From assembly GCA_002694745.1 (NCBI GenBank), contig NZMY01000029.1, positions 108,293 to 172,292 on the forward strand: a DNA stretch of 64,000 nucleotides, given 5' to 3'. This stretch comes from Croceicoccus sp. GTDB taxonomy: Bacteria > Pseudomonadota > Alphaproteobacteria > Sphingomonadales > Sphingomonadaceae. The position numbers were made by a program, and so were the translations under genes. Positions 51,753 through 61,127 of the stretch are shown in pieces. The notes beneath the pieces were generated by a model. It was not told the origin of the DNA and searched no databases. It was given only the letters and a program-made list of their open reading frames with translations. Positions within the stretch are counted from its first letter, which is position 1; every line of letters starts with the position of its first letter.

Positions 51753-53887
51753 GCCCGGTGGTCCCGTGCCGCGCGCGCCAGCCGCAGCGAATTGCCCACC
51801 ACCACCAGCGAGCTGAGCGACATCGCGACCGCCGCGATCAAGGGCGTGACCATGCCCGCCAGCGCCAGCGGGACCGCGAGGATGTTATAGCCGATGGCGA
51901 AGCCGAAGTTCTGCCGCACGATGGCCATGGTGCGCCGTGCGACCTGCACCGCCAGCGCCACGGGCATCAGTCTTTCGCCGATGAAGACCGCGTCGGCGGC
52001 CTGCTGGCTGGCGTCGCTGGCGGTGCCCGGCGCGATCGAGGCATAAGCGGCGGCAAGCGCTGGGCCGTCGTTCAGCCCGTCGCCCACCATCAGCAGTCGG
52101 TGTCCTGCGGCCTTGAGGGTTGCGAGCGCCCCCAGCTTGCCCGCGGGCGCGACTTCGCCTTCGCCGGGGATGCCGAGATGTTCGGACATGCGCGCCACGG
52201 CGGCGGCGCTGTCGCCGGAAACCATGCTGGCACCGACGCCAAGGCTGCGGAGGCGCGCCAGCGCGGCGGGTGCATCGGGGCGCAACCGGTCGGCGAAGCG
52301 GATGAGGGCCGCATCTTCCCCGACGCGCAATTGCACCTGAGGGCCGTCGCCGCCGGCCTGCGGGCGTTCGAGTGCGATCTCCCGCATGCCGATCCTGCCG
52401 GAAATGCCGACGCCTTCCATTTCGCGAATGTCGGTTACCGCTGCAGGCACGATCCCTTCCGCCATCAGCGATTTTGCAAGGCCGATGCTGAGCGGATGAC
52501 GGCTCGCCTGCGCTAGCGACAGGGCGGCGGCCTTCTGCTCGTCCGACAAGCCGCCGGTGTCCGCGCGCATCTCGCCCAGGGTCAGCGTGCCGGTCTTGTC
52601 GAACAGGGCGATGTCGACCCCGGCCAGCCGTTCCAGCGCGCTGCCGTCCTTGACCAGCAGGCCCTGCCGGATCAGCGCGCCCGAAGCGACCACCTGCGCG
52701 GCGGGGACGGCGAGGCCCATCGCGCAGGGACAGGTGATGATCAGCACCGCGATCGCGATCACCAGCGACTGGTGCCAGCCCGCCCCCGCGATCATCCAGC
52801 CGATGAACGCCAGCGCCGCTAGCGCATGCACGGCAGGCGCATAGAGCCGCGAGGCGCGGTCGGCGATGCGGACGTAGCGATTGCGCGATTGCCCCGCCTC
52901 GTCCATCAGCCGCGCGATTTCGGCGATTGCGGTGTCGCTGCCGGTGCGGGTAACGCGCACGCGGATGGGGCGCATCAGATTGATCGCGCCCGCGTGGATA
53001 TCGGCTCCGACTGCGACCTGTTCGGGCAGGCTTTCGCCGGTCAGCATCGCGTTGTCGATGGTGGCGGCGGCGACATCTTCCAGCACGCCGTCGGCAGCCA
53101 GCGCCTCGCCCGCCGCGACCAGCATCAGCATTCCCGGCTCAAGCGAGTCGGCGGCGACCCGGCGGATCGATCCGTCGGGCTGGACCACGCCCGCGCTGCG
53201 GCCCATCCGGCCCAGCAAGGCGCCAATGCCCGCGCGGGTGCGGCCGCGCATCGCGGCATCCAGTGCGCGGCCCGCCAGCAGGAAGAACAGCAGCATCACC
53301 GCGCCGTCGAAATAGGCATGCTGACCGCCCGTGACGGTTTCATAGAGGCTGAGGCCGGTCGCCAGCAGCACGCCGATGGAGATCGGCACGTCCATGTTGG
53401 TCCGTCGATAGCGCAGCGCCATGGCGGCGGAGGCGAAAAAGGGCCGCCCCGCATAAGCGACGACCGGGAGGGCGATGATCGCGGACAGCCAGTGAAACAG
53501 CTCGCGCGTCACCCCGCCCGCGCCCGACCAGACGCTGACCGACAGCAGCATGATGTTCATCATGCCGAACCCCGCCACCGCCAGCGCGCGGAGCAGGGCG
53601 CGGGTTTCCTTGCCGTCTCGGACCAGCGGATCGGCGGCGACGGCCTGCGCCTCGAAACCCAGATGGCGCAGCGCTTCGACCAGATCGTCTTCGTCCAGCG
53701 AGGGGCCGTGCCGTACCGCCACGCGCTTGGCGGAGAAATTCACGCGCGCCTGGAAGACGCCCTCCAGCGCGTTCAGCCCGCGCTCGATCTTGGCGATGCA
53801 GCCCGCGCAGCGCATGCCGGGCACGGTGAGGCGCGTGTCCGTTAGCGGCGCGGCGGCGGCGGTGTCGATAACGGCGGGCGCGTTCAT
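51749..53887 (-). CDS. ccoI: copper-transporting P-type ATPase CcoI
   Basis: A 712-residue P1B-type ATPase. N-terminal metal-binding CxxC is in GMRCAGCIAKIERGL, the membrane CPC is in TCPCAMGLAVPAAQV, the phosphorylation site is DKTGTLT, and the ATP-hinge GDGLNDGPALAAA is present. CcoI supplies copper for the cbb3 catalytic subunit. It overlaps ccoH upstream and ccoS downstream by four bases each. Confidence 0.95.
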   Translation of the reverse strand: MNAPAVIDTAAAAPLTDTRLTVPGMRCAGCIAKIERGLNALEGVFQARVNFSAKRVAVRHGPSLDEDDLVEALRHLGFEAQAVAADPLVRDGKETRALLRALAVAGFGMMNIMLLSVSVWSGAGGVTRELFHWLSAIIALPVVAYAGRPFFASAAMALRYRRTNMDVPISIGVLLATGLSLYETVTGGQHAYFDGAVMLLFFLLAGRALDAAMRGRTRAGIGALLGRMGRSAGVVQPDGSIRRVAADSLEPGMLMLVAAGEALAADGVLEDVAAATIDNAMLTGESLPEQVAVGADIHAGAINLMRPIRVRVTRTGSDTAIAEIARLMDEAGQSRNRYVRIADRASRLYAPAVHALAALAFIGWMIAGAGWHQSLVIAIAVLIITCPCAMGLAVPAAQVVASGALIRQGLLVKDGSALERLAGVDIALFDKTGTLTLGEMRADTGGLSDEQKAAALSLAQASRHPLSIGLAKSLMAEGIVPAAVTDIREMEGVGISGRIGMREIALERPQAGGDGPQVQLRVGEDAALIRFADRLRPDAPAALARLRSLGVGASMVSGDSAAAVARMSEHLGIPGEGEVAPAGKLGALATLKAAGHRLLMVGDGLNDGPALAAAYASIAPGTASDASQQAADAVFIGERLMPVALAVQVARRTMAIVRQNFGFAIGYNILAVPLALAGMVTPLIAAVAMSLSSLVVVGNSLRLARAARDHRA

Positions 53888-54330
53888 TCGATGTGGACCT
53901 CCTGCGTCCAGCGATCGCCGCCCGCGGTGATGGCGATGCGCGCGATCCAGCGGCCTGCCGCGACCGGGGTTGTCGAGACGAGCCTTCCAGGCGCGGCGGC
54001 GGCGAAGGCGAGTTCGGTCGTCCCGGGCTCGCCCAGCGGACGGCGGAACTGCGCGGTGACGTCCGCGCCATCGGGCACGCCGTGCAGGGCCATCGCGATG
54101 GTGCCGCCGCTCTGGCGTTTCACATCCACGCTCCAGCCCAGCGCTTGCTGCTTGCGCGCCTCATCCAGCCAGCCGTTGTATTTCTGGCTGGCGACATAGG
54201 AATTCTCGACCACCACGCCGCCGAAGCCGCGGGTCGCCAGCGTCGCCATCGCCAGATTGACCGCGATCACGATGCCGAAGCCGCCGACCAGCACGGCGGT
54301 CATGTGGCGTCCGGTGAATTCGCTTTTCAT
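53884..54330 (-). CDS. ccoH: cbb3 oxidase assembly protein CcoH (FixH)
   Basis: A 148-residue protein with one N-terminal helix (MTAVLVGGFGIVIAVNLAMA) and a periplasmic domain. NSYVASQKYNGWLDEARKQQALGW is the FixH signature. It assists cbb3 assembly with CcoI. It overlaps ccoG and ccoI by four bases. Confidence 0.93.
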   Translation of the reverse strand: MKSEFTGRHMTAVLVGGFGIVIAVNLAMATLATRGFGGVVVENSYVASQKYNGWLDEARKQQALGWSVDVKRQSGGTIAMALHGVPDGADVTAQFRRPLGEPGTTELAFAAAAPGRLVSTTPVAAGRWIARIAITAGGDRWTQEVHIE

Positions 54331-55931
54331 TGACTGTCTCGCGGTTGGCTGGCTTCGGGCGCGGAGAACCGGGTTTCGACGCTGTCGGTCTCCCGCTGTT
54401 CGTCCTGAGATGTGATGCGGAAGGCGAAGTCCTGCTCGCCCGTCCCGGCAGGCGCCATGACATAGGCGCGCACGGTGCGGGTCTGGTCGGCGGGCACGGT
54501 GACGGTCTGCATGGGCGCGGCGTCGCCGCGGCGAATCGTGTCGGACCACATCACGCCGCCGGGCAGCCCCTCGAGCGCGATTTCCATGTCGCGCGGGCGG
54601 CTTTCCATGTTGCGCAGCTTCAGCGTGAAGGAATTGCGGATCGACCCGTCGCTCATCAGCATGAAGGGCGGGTTGCGGTCGGGCGAGACGGTGAGGCCCG
54701 CGTGGCTGCGCACGCCCAGCGCGAACAGCAGCGCAAGGCCGATGCTGGCCCAGATCAGCGAATAGGCGATGGTGCGCGGCCGCAGCAGCGTGCGCCACGG
54801 CGAACGCGGGGTTTCCCCCCTCGCCTCGCGCTCGCAATCCTCCAGCGTGGCATAATCGATCAGGCCGCGCGGGCGGCGGACATCGGCCATCACCCGGTCG
54901 CAGGCGTCGATGCACAGGGCGCAGGTAATGCAGCCGATCTGCGGCCCTTCGCGGATGTCGATGCCGGTCGGGCAGACCGCGACGCACAGATTGCAGTCGA
55001 TGCAATCGCCGAATTGGCCGGGATGTTTCTGCGCCTTCTTGACGCTGCCGCGCGGTTCGCCGCGCCAGTCCTTGTAGGTGACGATCAGCGATTTCTCGTC
55101 CAGCATCGCGCTCTGGATGCGGGGCCATGGGCACATGTAGATGCACACCTGCTCGCGCATGAAGCCGCCCAGCACCACGGTCGTCAGCGTCAGCACCGCG
55201 GCGGTGACATAGGCGACGGGGGCCGCATTCCCGGCGAAAAAGTCGCGCAGCAGGGTCGGTGCATCGGCGAAATACAGGATCCACGCGCCGCCGGTGGCAA
55301 AGCCGATCGCGGCATAGATCGTCCATTTGAACGCGCGGCGAAAAACCTTGCTCCAGGTCCACGGCGCGGCGTCGAGGCGCATTCGCGCGTTGCGGTCGCC
55401 GTCGACGAAGCGGTCGACGTGCTGGAACAGATCGGTCCACACCGTCTGCGGACAGGCATAGCCGCACCATGCCCGCCCTACCGCGCTGGTGACCAGGAAC
55501 AGGCCGATTCCCGCCATGATCAGCAGCCCCGCGACGAAATAGAATTCGTGCGGCCATATCTCGATGCCGAACATGTAGAAGCGGCGGTTCGCCAGATCGA
55601 CCAGCACCGCCTGATCGGGCGCATAGGGGCCGCGATCCCAGCGGATCCACGGGGTGACGTAATAGATCACCAGCGTGACGATCATCATCGCCCATTTGAA
55701 CCGGCGGAACGGCCCGTCGATGCGCTTGTTGTGCACCGCCTGGCGCTTTTCATAGAGCTTTTCGGGCAGATGGGTGCGCTCGGGCTCGTGCGGTTCGTGG
55801 CGGTGGGTGGCCGCACCGGGATCGGCGACGGCGCTGCTGACCGGGCGGTTCGTCCTGGCGATGCCGTCCTTCACCAGGACGGCATCGTCGCGGTGCCCGT
55901 CGTCACTGTCCGGGCCGTCAGGGCTGTTCAT
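54327..55931 (-). CDS. ccoG: cytochrome c oxidase accessory protein CcoG (FixG)
   Basis: A 534-residue membrane iron-sulfur protein with five helices. Ferredoxin-type clusters are in CIDCNLCVAVCPTGIDIREG and CITCALCIDACD. The region also holds FRRFKWAMMIVTLVIYY and CGYACPQTVWTDLFQHVDRFVDGD. It is a possible Cu2+ reductase or electron carrier for oxidase assembly. ATG 55931 (MNSPDG) overlaps ccoP by 14 bases. The disordered N-terminus spans perfect 11-bp inverted arms (55859-55869 and 55877-55887). Confidence 0.95.
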   Translation of the reverse strand: MNSPDGPDSDDGHRDDAVLVKDGIARTNRPVSSAVADPGAATHRHEPHEPERTHLPEKLYEKRQAVHNKRIDGPFRRFKWAMMIVTLVIYYVTPWIRWDRGPYAPDQAVLVDLANRRFYMFGIEIWPHEFYFVAGLLIMAGIGLFLVTSAVGRAWCGYACPQTVWTDLFQHVDRFVDGDRNARMRLDAAPWTWSKVFRRAFKWTIYAAIGFATGGAWILYFADAPTLLRDFFAGNAAPVAYVTAAVLTLTTVVLGGFMREQVCIYMCPWPRIQSAMLDEKSLIVTYKDWRGEPRGSVKKAQKHPGQFGDCIDCNLCVAVCPTGIDIREGPQIGCITCALCIDACDRVMADVRRPRGLIDYATLEDCEREARGETPRSPWRTLLRPRTIAYSLIWASIGLALLFALGVRSHAGLTVSPDRNPPFMLMSDGSIRNSFTLKLRNMESRPRDMEIALEGLPGGVMWSDTIRRGDAAPMQTVTVPADQTRTVRAYVMAPAGTGEQDFAFRITSQDEQRETDSVETRFSAPEASQPRDSQ

Positions 55932-56844
55932 CGACCTCGACCGCCGGGTCCTCGGCGACCTCCACGAAATCCTCGCCGCCGCCAAGCGAGTGGACATAGG
56001 CGGCCAGCATCTTGATCGTCACCGGATCCAGTCGCCCTTCCCATTTGGGCATCATGCCCAGCCGCGGGGTGAGCACCTGCCTGCGAATATCCTCGCGCGT
56101 GCTGCCGCGCAGCCAGATCGCATCGCTCAGGTTGGGCGCGCCGAATTCGCGGCTGCCTTCTCCGCGCGCGCCATGGCAGACCGCGCAATTGTCGGCGAAA
56201 ACCTGCGCGCCCAGCGCGCTGCCCTCGGCCTTGCCGCTCAGCGACAGGACATGGCTGACCACCGCTTCCACCTGCGCGGGTTCCAGCATCCCCTCGAACG
56301 CGGGCATGATGCTCATGCGGGTTTCGTCGTGGCCCGCCTGCCTTATGCCATGGGTCAGCGTGTATTCGATGGCGCGAAGATCGCCGCCCCACAGCCAGTC
56401 GTCGTCATTGAGATTGGGATAGCCCAGGTTCTGGCTGCCCGCTGCGCCCGATCCGTGGCATTGCACGCAATTAACCTTGAACGCGGCATTGCCGCCCGCG
56501 ACCGCCTGCGCCATCAGCGCGCTGTCGTCCGGCAGGCGCTCGATCGGTATGCGGGCGAGCCGGTCGCGTACGCCCTGCCGGGCGAGGTCGGCGGCGCTGA
56601 TCTCCTTCGCCAGCTGGCCGCGGCTGGACCAGCCGAGCACGCCCTCGGTCGCCTTGTCGACCATCGGCCAGGCGGGAAAGGCGATGACATAGCCGATGGC
56701 GAAGACGATCGTGAGATAGAAGGTCCACAGCCACCAGCGCGGCATGGGGGTGTCGAGCTCCTCGATCCCGTCCCATTCGTGGCCGACGGTCTCGGTGCCC
56801 GTCGGCTCGTCGATCCGTTTCCCGGTTGGGCGCTTATTCGCCAT
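55918..56844 (-). CDS. ccoP: cbb3 oxidase dihaem cytochrome c subunit CcoP
   Basis: A 308-residue subunit III. A helix at about 38-57 (WWLWTFYLTIVFAIGYVIAF) anchors two cytochrome c domains, with haem motifs CVQCH (about 129) and CAVCH (about 219) and Met ligands in MPAFEGM and MPKWEGRL. GHEWDGIEELDTPMPRWW is the CcoP signature. It passes electrons from cytochrome c to CcoO and CcoN. The gene overlaps ccoQ by 11 bases. Confidence 0.96.
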   Translation of the reverse strand: MANKRPTGKRIDEPTGTETVGHEWDGIEELDTPMPRWWLWTFYLTIVFAIGYVIAFPAWPMVDKATEGVLGWSSRGQLAKEISAADLARQGVRDRLARIPIERLPDDSALMAQAVAGGNAAFKVNCVQCHGSGAAGSQNLGYPNLNDDDWLWGGDLRAIEYTLTHGIRQAGHDETRMSIMPAFEGMLEPAQVEAVVSHVLSLSGKAEGSALGAQVFADNCAVCHGARGEGSREFGAPNLSDAIWLRGSTREDIRRQVLTPRLGMMPKWEGRLDPVTIKMLAAYVHSLGGGEDFVEVAEDPAVEVDEQP

Positions 56845-56998
56845 CGTTCTCGTCCTTGAAGATTGAATGCGCGGCGGCGCGGTTATGGCGGGTCGCGCCG
56901 GGGCGGAACGGCCACGCGCACAGCGTCACGAAGATCGCCAGCATCACCACCAGCGCATAGCTGTCGGCGAAATGGCGCAGCGTTTCGTAGACGCTCAT
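56834..56998 (-). CDS. ccoQ: cbb3 oxidase small subunit CcoQ
   Basis: A 54-residue single-helix protein ([20 protein letters not shown], then WPFRPG and a charged tail). Position between ccoO and ccoP and the conserved FRPG turn identify it. CcoQ stabilises the complex and, in some species, affects oxygen control. ATG 56998 overlaps the ccoO stop by four bases. Confidence 0.92.
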   Translation of the reverse strand: MSVYETLRHFADSYALVVMLAIFVTLCAWPFRPGATRHNRAAAHSIFKDENDGE

Positions 56999-57747
56999 CG
57001 GCCCGTCTCCTCGGCCAGCTCTTCCTGAGCGGCGGCGCTTCCGAAATCGACCAGCGTGCCCAGCATCTGCAGATAGGCGACCAGCGCATCCATCTCGGTC
57101 AGCTGCTGGGGCTGCCCGTCGAAATCGCGGACCTGCGCCTTGGGATAGCGCGAGAGGAATTCGTCGACATCGCCGCCCGCGTCGGGATTGGCCTGCAGGA
57201 TCATGTCCTCCCGCGCCTGCGCGATGTCGCGATCCGAATATGGCACGCCGACGCGGCGCAGCGCGACCAGGTTCGCCGCCGGATCGTGCACCTCAAGCTC
57301 GCTTTCCAGCAGGAAGCCGTATTGCGGCATCACGCTTTCGGGCACCACGCTCTGCGGGTTTTCGAGGTGCTGGACGTGCCATTCGTCGGAATAGCGGCCA
57401 CCCACGCGGGCGAGGTCCGGGCCGGTGCGCTTCGATCCCCACTGGAACGGGTGGTCGTACATGCTTTCAGCGGCCAGACTGTAATGGCCATAGCGCTCCA
57501 CCTCGTCGCGGAAGGGGCGGACCATCTGGCTGTGGCAGGAATAGCAGCCTTCGCGGATATAGATGTCGCGCCCGGCCTGCTCCAGCGGGGTATAGGGGCG
57601 CATCCCCTCGACCTCCTCGATCGTGTTGTCGATCCAGAACAGCGGGGCGATTTCCACCAGCCCGCCGATGGCGACGGCCACGAAGGTGGCCACCGACAGC
57701 AGCGTGATGTTGCGCTCAAGCTTCTTGTGGCGTTCGGTCATGCTCAT
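56995..57747 (-). CDS. ccoO: cbb3 oxidase monohaem cytochrome c subunit CcoO
   Basis: A 250-residue subunit II with an N-terminal helix and one haem site [39 protein letters not shown] and [12 protein letters not shown] (axial Met) follow. It starts 12 bp after the ccoN stop. Confidence 0.97.
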   Translation of the reverse strand: MSMTERHKKLERNITLLSVATFVAVAIGGLVEIAPLFWIDNTIEEVEGMRPYTPLEQAGRDIYIREGCYSCHSQMVRPFRDEVERYGHYSLAAESMYDHPFQWGSKRTGPDLARVGGRYSDEWHVQHLENPQSVVPESVMPQYGFLLESELEVHDPAANLVALRRVGVPYSDRDIAQAREDMILQANPDAGGDVDEFLSRYPKAQVRDFDGQPQQLTEMDALVAYLQMLGTLVDFGSAAAQEELAEETGR

Positions 57748-57759
57748 GGTCGGCCTTCC

Positions 57760-59436
57760 TTATTCGGCCGGAACGGCGGTTGCGGCGGACTGGACGATCG
57801 GGTGGTCGGCCTGCGGGTCGTAGGGCGCATCGCTCATCGGCGCTTCCTCGCGCAGCCTGCCGGCCAGCGTCATCCAGACGTTGAAGCTCATGATCGCGGC
57901 GCCGGAGAGGTAGAGAAGGCCGCCGAACGCGCGCATCAGATACATCGGGTGCAGCGCGGCGACCGTGTCGGCAAAGCTGTTCACCAGATAGCCGTCGGCC
58001 CCGTATTCGCGCCACATCAGCCCCTGGGTCACGCCCGCCACCCACATGCTGGCGGCGTAGAAAACGATGCCGATGGTGGCGAGCCAGAAGTGCCAGTTGA
58101 TCATGCGCAGCGAATACATCCGCTCGCGCTTCCACAGCCGCGGGACGAGGTAGTACATGCAGGCGAAGGTGATCATGCCGTTCCAGCCCAGCGCGCCGGA
58201 ATGGACGTGGCCGATGGTCCAGTCGGTATAATGCGACAGGCTGTTGACGCTCTTGATCGACAGCATCGGCCCTTCGAAGGTGCTCATGCCATAGAAGGCG
58301 AGCGCCATCACCATCATGCGGATGATCGGGTCGGTGCGGACCTTGTCCCATGCGCCGTTCAGCGTCATCAGGCCGTTGATCATGCCGCCCCAGCTGGGCA
58401 TCCACAGCATGACCGAGAACACCATCCCCAGCGTCTGCGCCCAGTCGGGCAGCGCGGTGTAGTGAAGGTGGTGCGGCCCCGCCCAGATATACAGGAAGAT
58501 CAGCGACCAGAAGTGGATGATCGACAGCCGGTAGCTATAGACCGGGCGCTCGGCCTGCTTGGGCACGAAATAATACATCATCGCCAGGAAGCCGGCAGTC
58601 AGGAAGAAGCCGACCGCGTTATGCCCGTACCACCACTGGGTCAGCGCATCCTGCACCCCGGAAAAGGCGCTGTAGCTGCGCGATCCGACGAAGCTGACCG
58701 GGATGGCCAGATTGTTGACCACATGCAGCATCGCGATGGTCACGATGAACGCCAGATAGAACCAGTTCGCGACATAGATATGCGGTTCGTGGCGGCGGAT
58801 GATGGTGCCGATGAACACCGCGCCATAGGCGATCCACACGATGGTCAGCCACAGGTCGACGTACCATTCGGGCTCGGCATATTCCTTGGACTGGGTGATG
58901 CCCAGCAGATAGCCGGTCGCCGCCAGCACGATGAACATCTGGTAGCCCCAGAACACGAAGCGCGCGAGGGCGGGGAACGCCAGCTGCGTGCGGCAGGTGC
59001 GCTGTACGACGTAAAAGCTGGTCGCGATCAGCGCATTGCCGCCGAACGCGAAGATCACCGCGCTGGTGTGCAGCGGGCGCACCCGCCCGAAGTTCAGGTA
59101 AGGCTCGAAATTCAGCTGCGGAAAGGCCAGCTGCGAAGCGATGAACACGCCGACCAGCAGCCCCGCCATGCCCCAGAACATCGTCGCGATGACACCCCAG
59201 CGAATGACATCGTCGTCATATTTCGACGGTCCCTCGGGCATCTTGAAGAAGCCCTGCGCCTTGCCCAGCGGGTCGAAGCGCGCCGCGCTCATCGCCATCA
59301 GCGCGAAGGCGGTGATGCCGACGATCACCGCATGGGCGGCGAAACCGCTGTCCGCCGCCGTCATGAAGACCAGTATCGATACGATCAGGACCGCGAACCA
59401 AAGTCCGGTGCGGCCGATTGCAGCTTCCGCGTGCAT
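57760..59436 (-). CDS. ccoN: cbb3 oxidase catalytic subunit CcoN
   Basis: A 558-residue haem-copper oxidase of the C type with 12 helices. It includes [44 protein letters not shown], with the Cu(B) His and cross-linked Tyr, and [18 protein letters not shown]. It reduces oxygen at high affinity and pumps protons. GGAG lies 6 bases before ATG 59436. An FNR box is centred 59 bases before the start. It leads ccoNOQP, followed without a gap by ccoGHIS. Confidence 0.97.
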   Translation of the reverse strand: MHAEAAIGRTGLWFAVLIVSILVFMTAADSGFAAHAVIVGITAFALMAMSAARFDPLGKAQGFFKMPEGPSKYDDDVIRWGVIATMFWGMAGLLVGVFIASQLAFPQLNFEPYLNFGRVRPLHTSAVIFAFGGNALIATSFYVVQRTCRTQLAFPALARFVFWGYQMFIVLAATGYLLGITQSKEYAEPEWYVDLWLTIVWIAYGAVFIGTIIRRHEPHIYVANWFYLAFIVTIAMLHVVNNLAIPVSFVGSRSYSAFSGVQDALTQWWYGHNAVGFFLTAGFLAMMYYFVPKQAERPVYSYRLSIIHFWSLIFLYIWAGPHHLHYTALPDWAQTLGMVFSVMLWMPSWGGMINGLMTLNGAWDKVRTDPIIRMMVMALAFYGMSTFEGPMLSIKSVNSLSHYTDWTIGHVHSGALGWNGMITFACMYYLVPRLWKRERMYSLRMINWHFWLATIGIVFYAASMWVAGVTQGLMWREYGADGYLVNSFADTVAALHPMYLMRAFGGLLYLSGAAIMSFNVWMTLAGRLREEAPMSDAPYDPQADHPIVQSAATAVPAE

Positions 59437-59488
59437 GGAAATCTCCGTCCGTTTGGGTGTGCCCTAGGGAGCGCGAGCGGGCGTTTCG

Positions 59489-59502
59489 TTGATGCAGGTC
59501 AA
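59489..59502 (-). promoter_or_regulatory. FNR box for ccoN
   Basis: TTGATGCAGGTCAA matches TTGAT-N4-ATCAA except for one base (GTCAA). It is centred at 59495.5, 59 bases before ccoN, which places the transcription start near 59454 if FNR activates from -41.5. It overlaps the stop of the upstream regulator gene. Confidence 0.85.
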
Positions 59503-60242
59503 ATTGACGATTTTGTCAGCGCGCCCGCCGGCAAATGGCCCGCGCGCGCCGCAAGACCCGGCAGATCGAGCAGGCGGATCTGCGAGCGTCCCGAGGTCGC
59601 GAGCAGCCCGGCATCGCGCAATTCGCCCAGCTGGCGGCTGATCGTCTCGATCGTCAGGCCAAGGCTGTCGGCGATGTCGCGGCGCGACATGGGCAGGTCG
59701 AGCAGGCAGCCCTTGTCGTCCGGCACGCCGATGCGCTGCGCCATGCCGACGAGGAAGCTCGCCACCCGTTCCTGCGCGGTCTTGCGGCCCAGCGCGATGG
59801 TCTTTTCGCGCGAACGGGCGAGCGCGCGCAGCGTTCGGGTCAGCAATGCGTGGCCCAGGCCGGGTTCCTTCCGCGCCAGTTCGAACAGCGGGTCGGCGGC
59901 GAAGGCCAGCATCTCGCATTCGCCCAGCGCATAGAGCGTATAGCCGTGCGCCCCGCGCGCGGGGACCAGCACGAGATCGCCCGCGAAATGGAACGAGAGC
60001 ACCTGGTCGCGCTGCTGCGAGGCGTGCGCGACCAGCCTGACCGATCCGCGCGCGATATGGACCACGCGCGCCTGGGTGGTTGAGGAAAAGACCGCTTCGC
60101 CGCCGACTGCACTGACGGGCTGCGCCAGTTCACGCAGATGAATCCGCGCTGCCTGAGAGGCTTCGGGCGGCAGCACATCCGCGACGAAGCGGCCGAAGAG
60201 TTGATCGCAATTCGCTGGCGGGGCGGCTCGAAGGGTCTGCAT
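59499..60242 (-). CDS. CRP/FNR-family regulator without FeS cysteines (FixK-like)
   Basis: A 247-residue regulator with a cNMP-binding-like domain (about 30-150) and an HTH (LPMSRRDIADSLGLTIETISRQLGEL). ETISR matches the E-x2-SR recognition of FNR boxes. Only one Cys (NCDQ) lies at the N-terminus and one in GECEML; the set of four needed for an iron-sulfur cluster is absent. It probably binds FNR boxes without sensing oxygen directly, as FixK does. ATG 60242 is chosen because the first ATG (60278) lies inside an FNR box. Confidence 0.85.
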   Translation of the reverse strand: MQTLRAAPPANCDQLFGRFVADVLPPEASQAARIHLRELAQPVSAVGGEAVFSSTTQARVVHIARGSVRLVAHASQQRDQVLSFHFAGDLVLVPARGAHGYTLYALGECEMLAFAADPLFELARKEPGLGHALLTRTLRALARSREKTIALGRKTAQERVASFLVGMAQRIGVPDDKGCLLDLPMSRRDIADSLGLTIETISRQLGELRDAGLLATSGRSQIRLLDLPGLAARAGHLPAGALTKSSI

Positions 60243-60277
60243 CCTGCGCACGCTGTTCCCAAAGGCGCGGCGCATCA

Positions 60278-60291
60278 TTGATGTGGGTCAA
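60278..60291. promoter_or_regulatory. FNR box between FixK-like gene and ompW
   Basis: TTGATGTGGGTCAA matches the FNR consensus with one base off. It is centred 42 bases from ATG 60242 on one side and 98 from the ompW start on the other, so it could control both divergent genes. Confidence 0.8.
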
Positions 60292-60382
60292 TGAAAGCGC
60301 GGACAGGCGCAGGCATCTGCCCCTCAGCGACGCAACAATCCTGGGCCGCATGGGGCGGTCACTGCGCCGCCGGGAATATTCG

Positions 60383-61057
60383 ATGAAACTGCCACTCCTG
60401 ATCGGTGCGCTCACACTTGCCGCTGCCGCCGGTCCCGTTGCCGCCCATGCGCAGGATCGCGCGGGCCATGTGCAGGTCAAGGCGTTCGTCACCGGTGTCT
60501 TGCCCGACGGCAAGATCAGCGATGTCGAAACCGATATCGTCGGCTTGCCCGCCGATACCCAGACCAAGGCCAACGACAATGTCGTGCCGACGATCGCCAT
60601 CGAATATTTCTTTACCGATGCGATCTCGCTGGAAACGATCTGCTGCCTGACCCAGCACGACGTCGACGGCACGACCGGCCTGCCCGGCGCGGAACTGGTG
60701 TCCGATGCCAAGCTGGTGCCCGCGACCTTCACGCTGAAATATCACGCGGATCTGGGCGCGGTGAAGCCCTATGTCGGCGCGGGTCCGGCCTATTTCATCT
60801 GGATAGACGAACAGCCGGGCGCGGCGACCTTGCCGCTGGGCGTGACCGATTTCCGCATGTCGGATGAATTCGGCATCGCGCTGCAGGCAGGCGTCGACAT
60901 TCCGCTGAACGACAGCGGCCTTGCGCTCAGCATCGATGCCAAGCGCTATTTCATCGACACCACGGCGCGCTGGTATGCGGGCGACACGCTGGCGATCCAG
61001 ACCGAGCACAAGCTCGACCCATGGGTGATCGGTGCAGGGATTGCCTGGCGCTTCTGA
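60383..61057 (+). CDS. ompW: OmpW family outer-membrane protein
   Basis: A 224-residue protein with a signal peptide (MKLPLLIGALTLAAAAGPVA) and an eight-strand barrel ending in the terminal Phe of WVIGAGIAWRF. Family motifs include VVPTIAIEYFFTDAISLE, YHADLGAVKPYVGAGPAYF and LDPWVIGAG. OmpW is a narrow hydrophobic channel. In E. coli it is activated by FNR, and the FNR box upstream here agrees with that. ATG 60383 begins the signal peptide directly. Confidence 0.92.
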   Translation: MKLPLLIGALTLAAAAGPVAAHAQDRAGHVQVKAFVTGVLPDGKISDVETDIVGLPADTQTKANDNVVPTIAIEYFFTDAISLETICCLTQHDVDGTTGLPGAELVSDAKLVPATFTLKYHADLGAVKPYVGAGPAYFIWIDEQPGAATLPLGVTDFRMSDEFGIALQAGVDIPLNDSGLALSIDAKRYFIDTTARWYAGDTLAIQTEHKLDPWVIGAGIAWRF

Positions 61058-61084
61058 ATCGGGGGATGAACGAAGCGACAGGCA

Positions 61085-61124
61085 GCACCGGGGCGCCGCT
61101 TACCGACCGGCGGCGTCCCGGTGC
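61085..61124. terminator. hairpin between ompW and fnr
   Basis: GCACCGGGGCGCCGC (61085-61099) pairs with GCGGCGTCCCGGTGC (61110-61124), with one mismatch. It lies between convergent genes and may serve both, but no strong T run follows on either side. Confidence 0.65.
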
Positions 61125-61127
61125 GTT

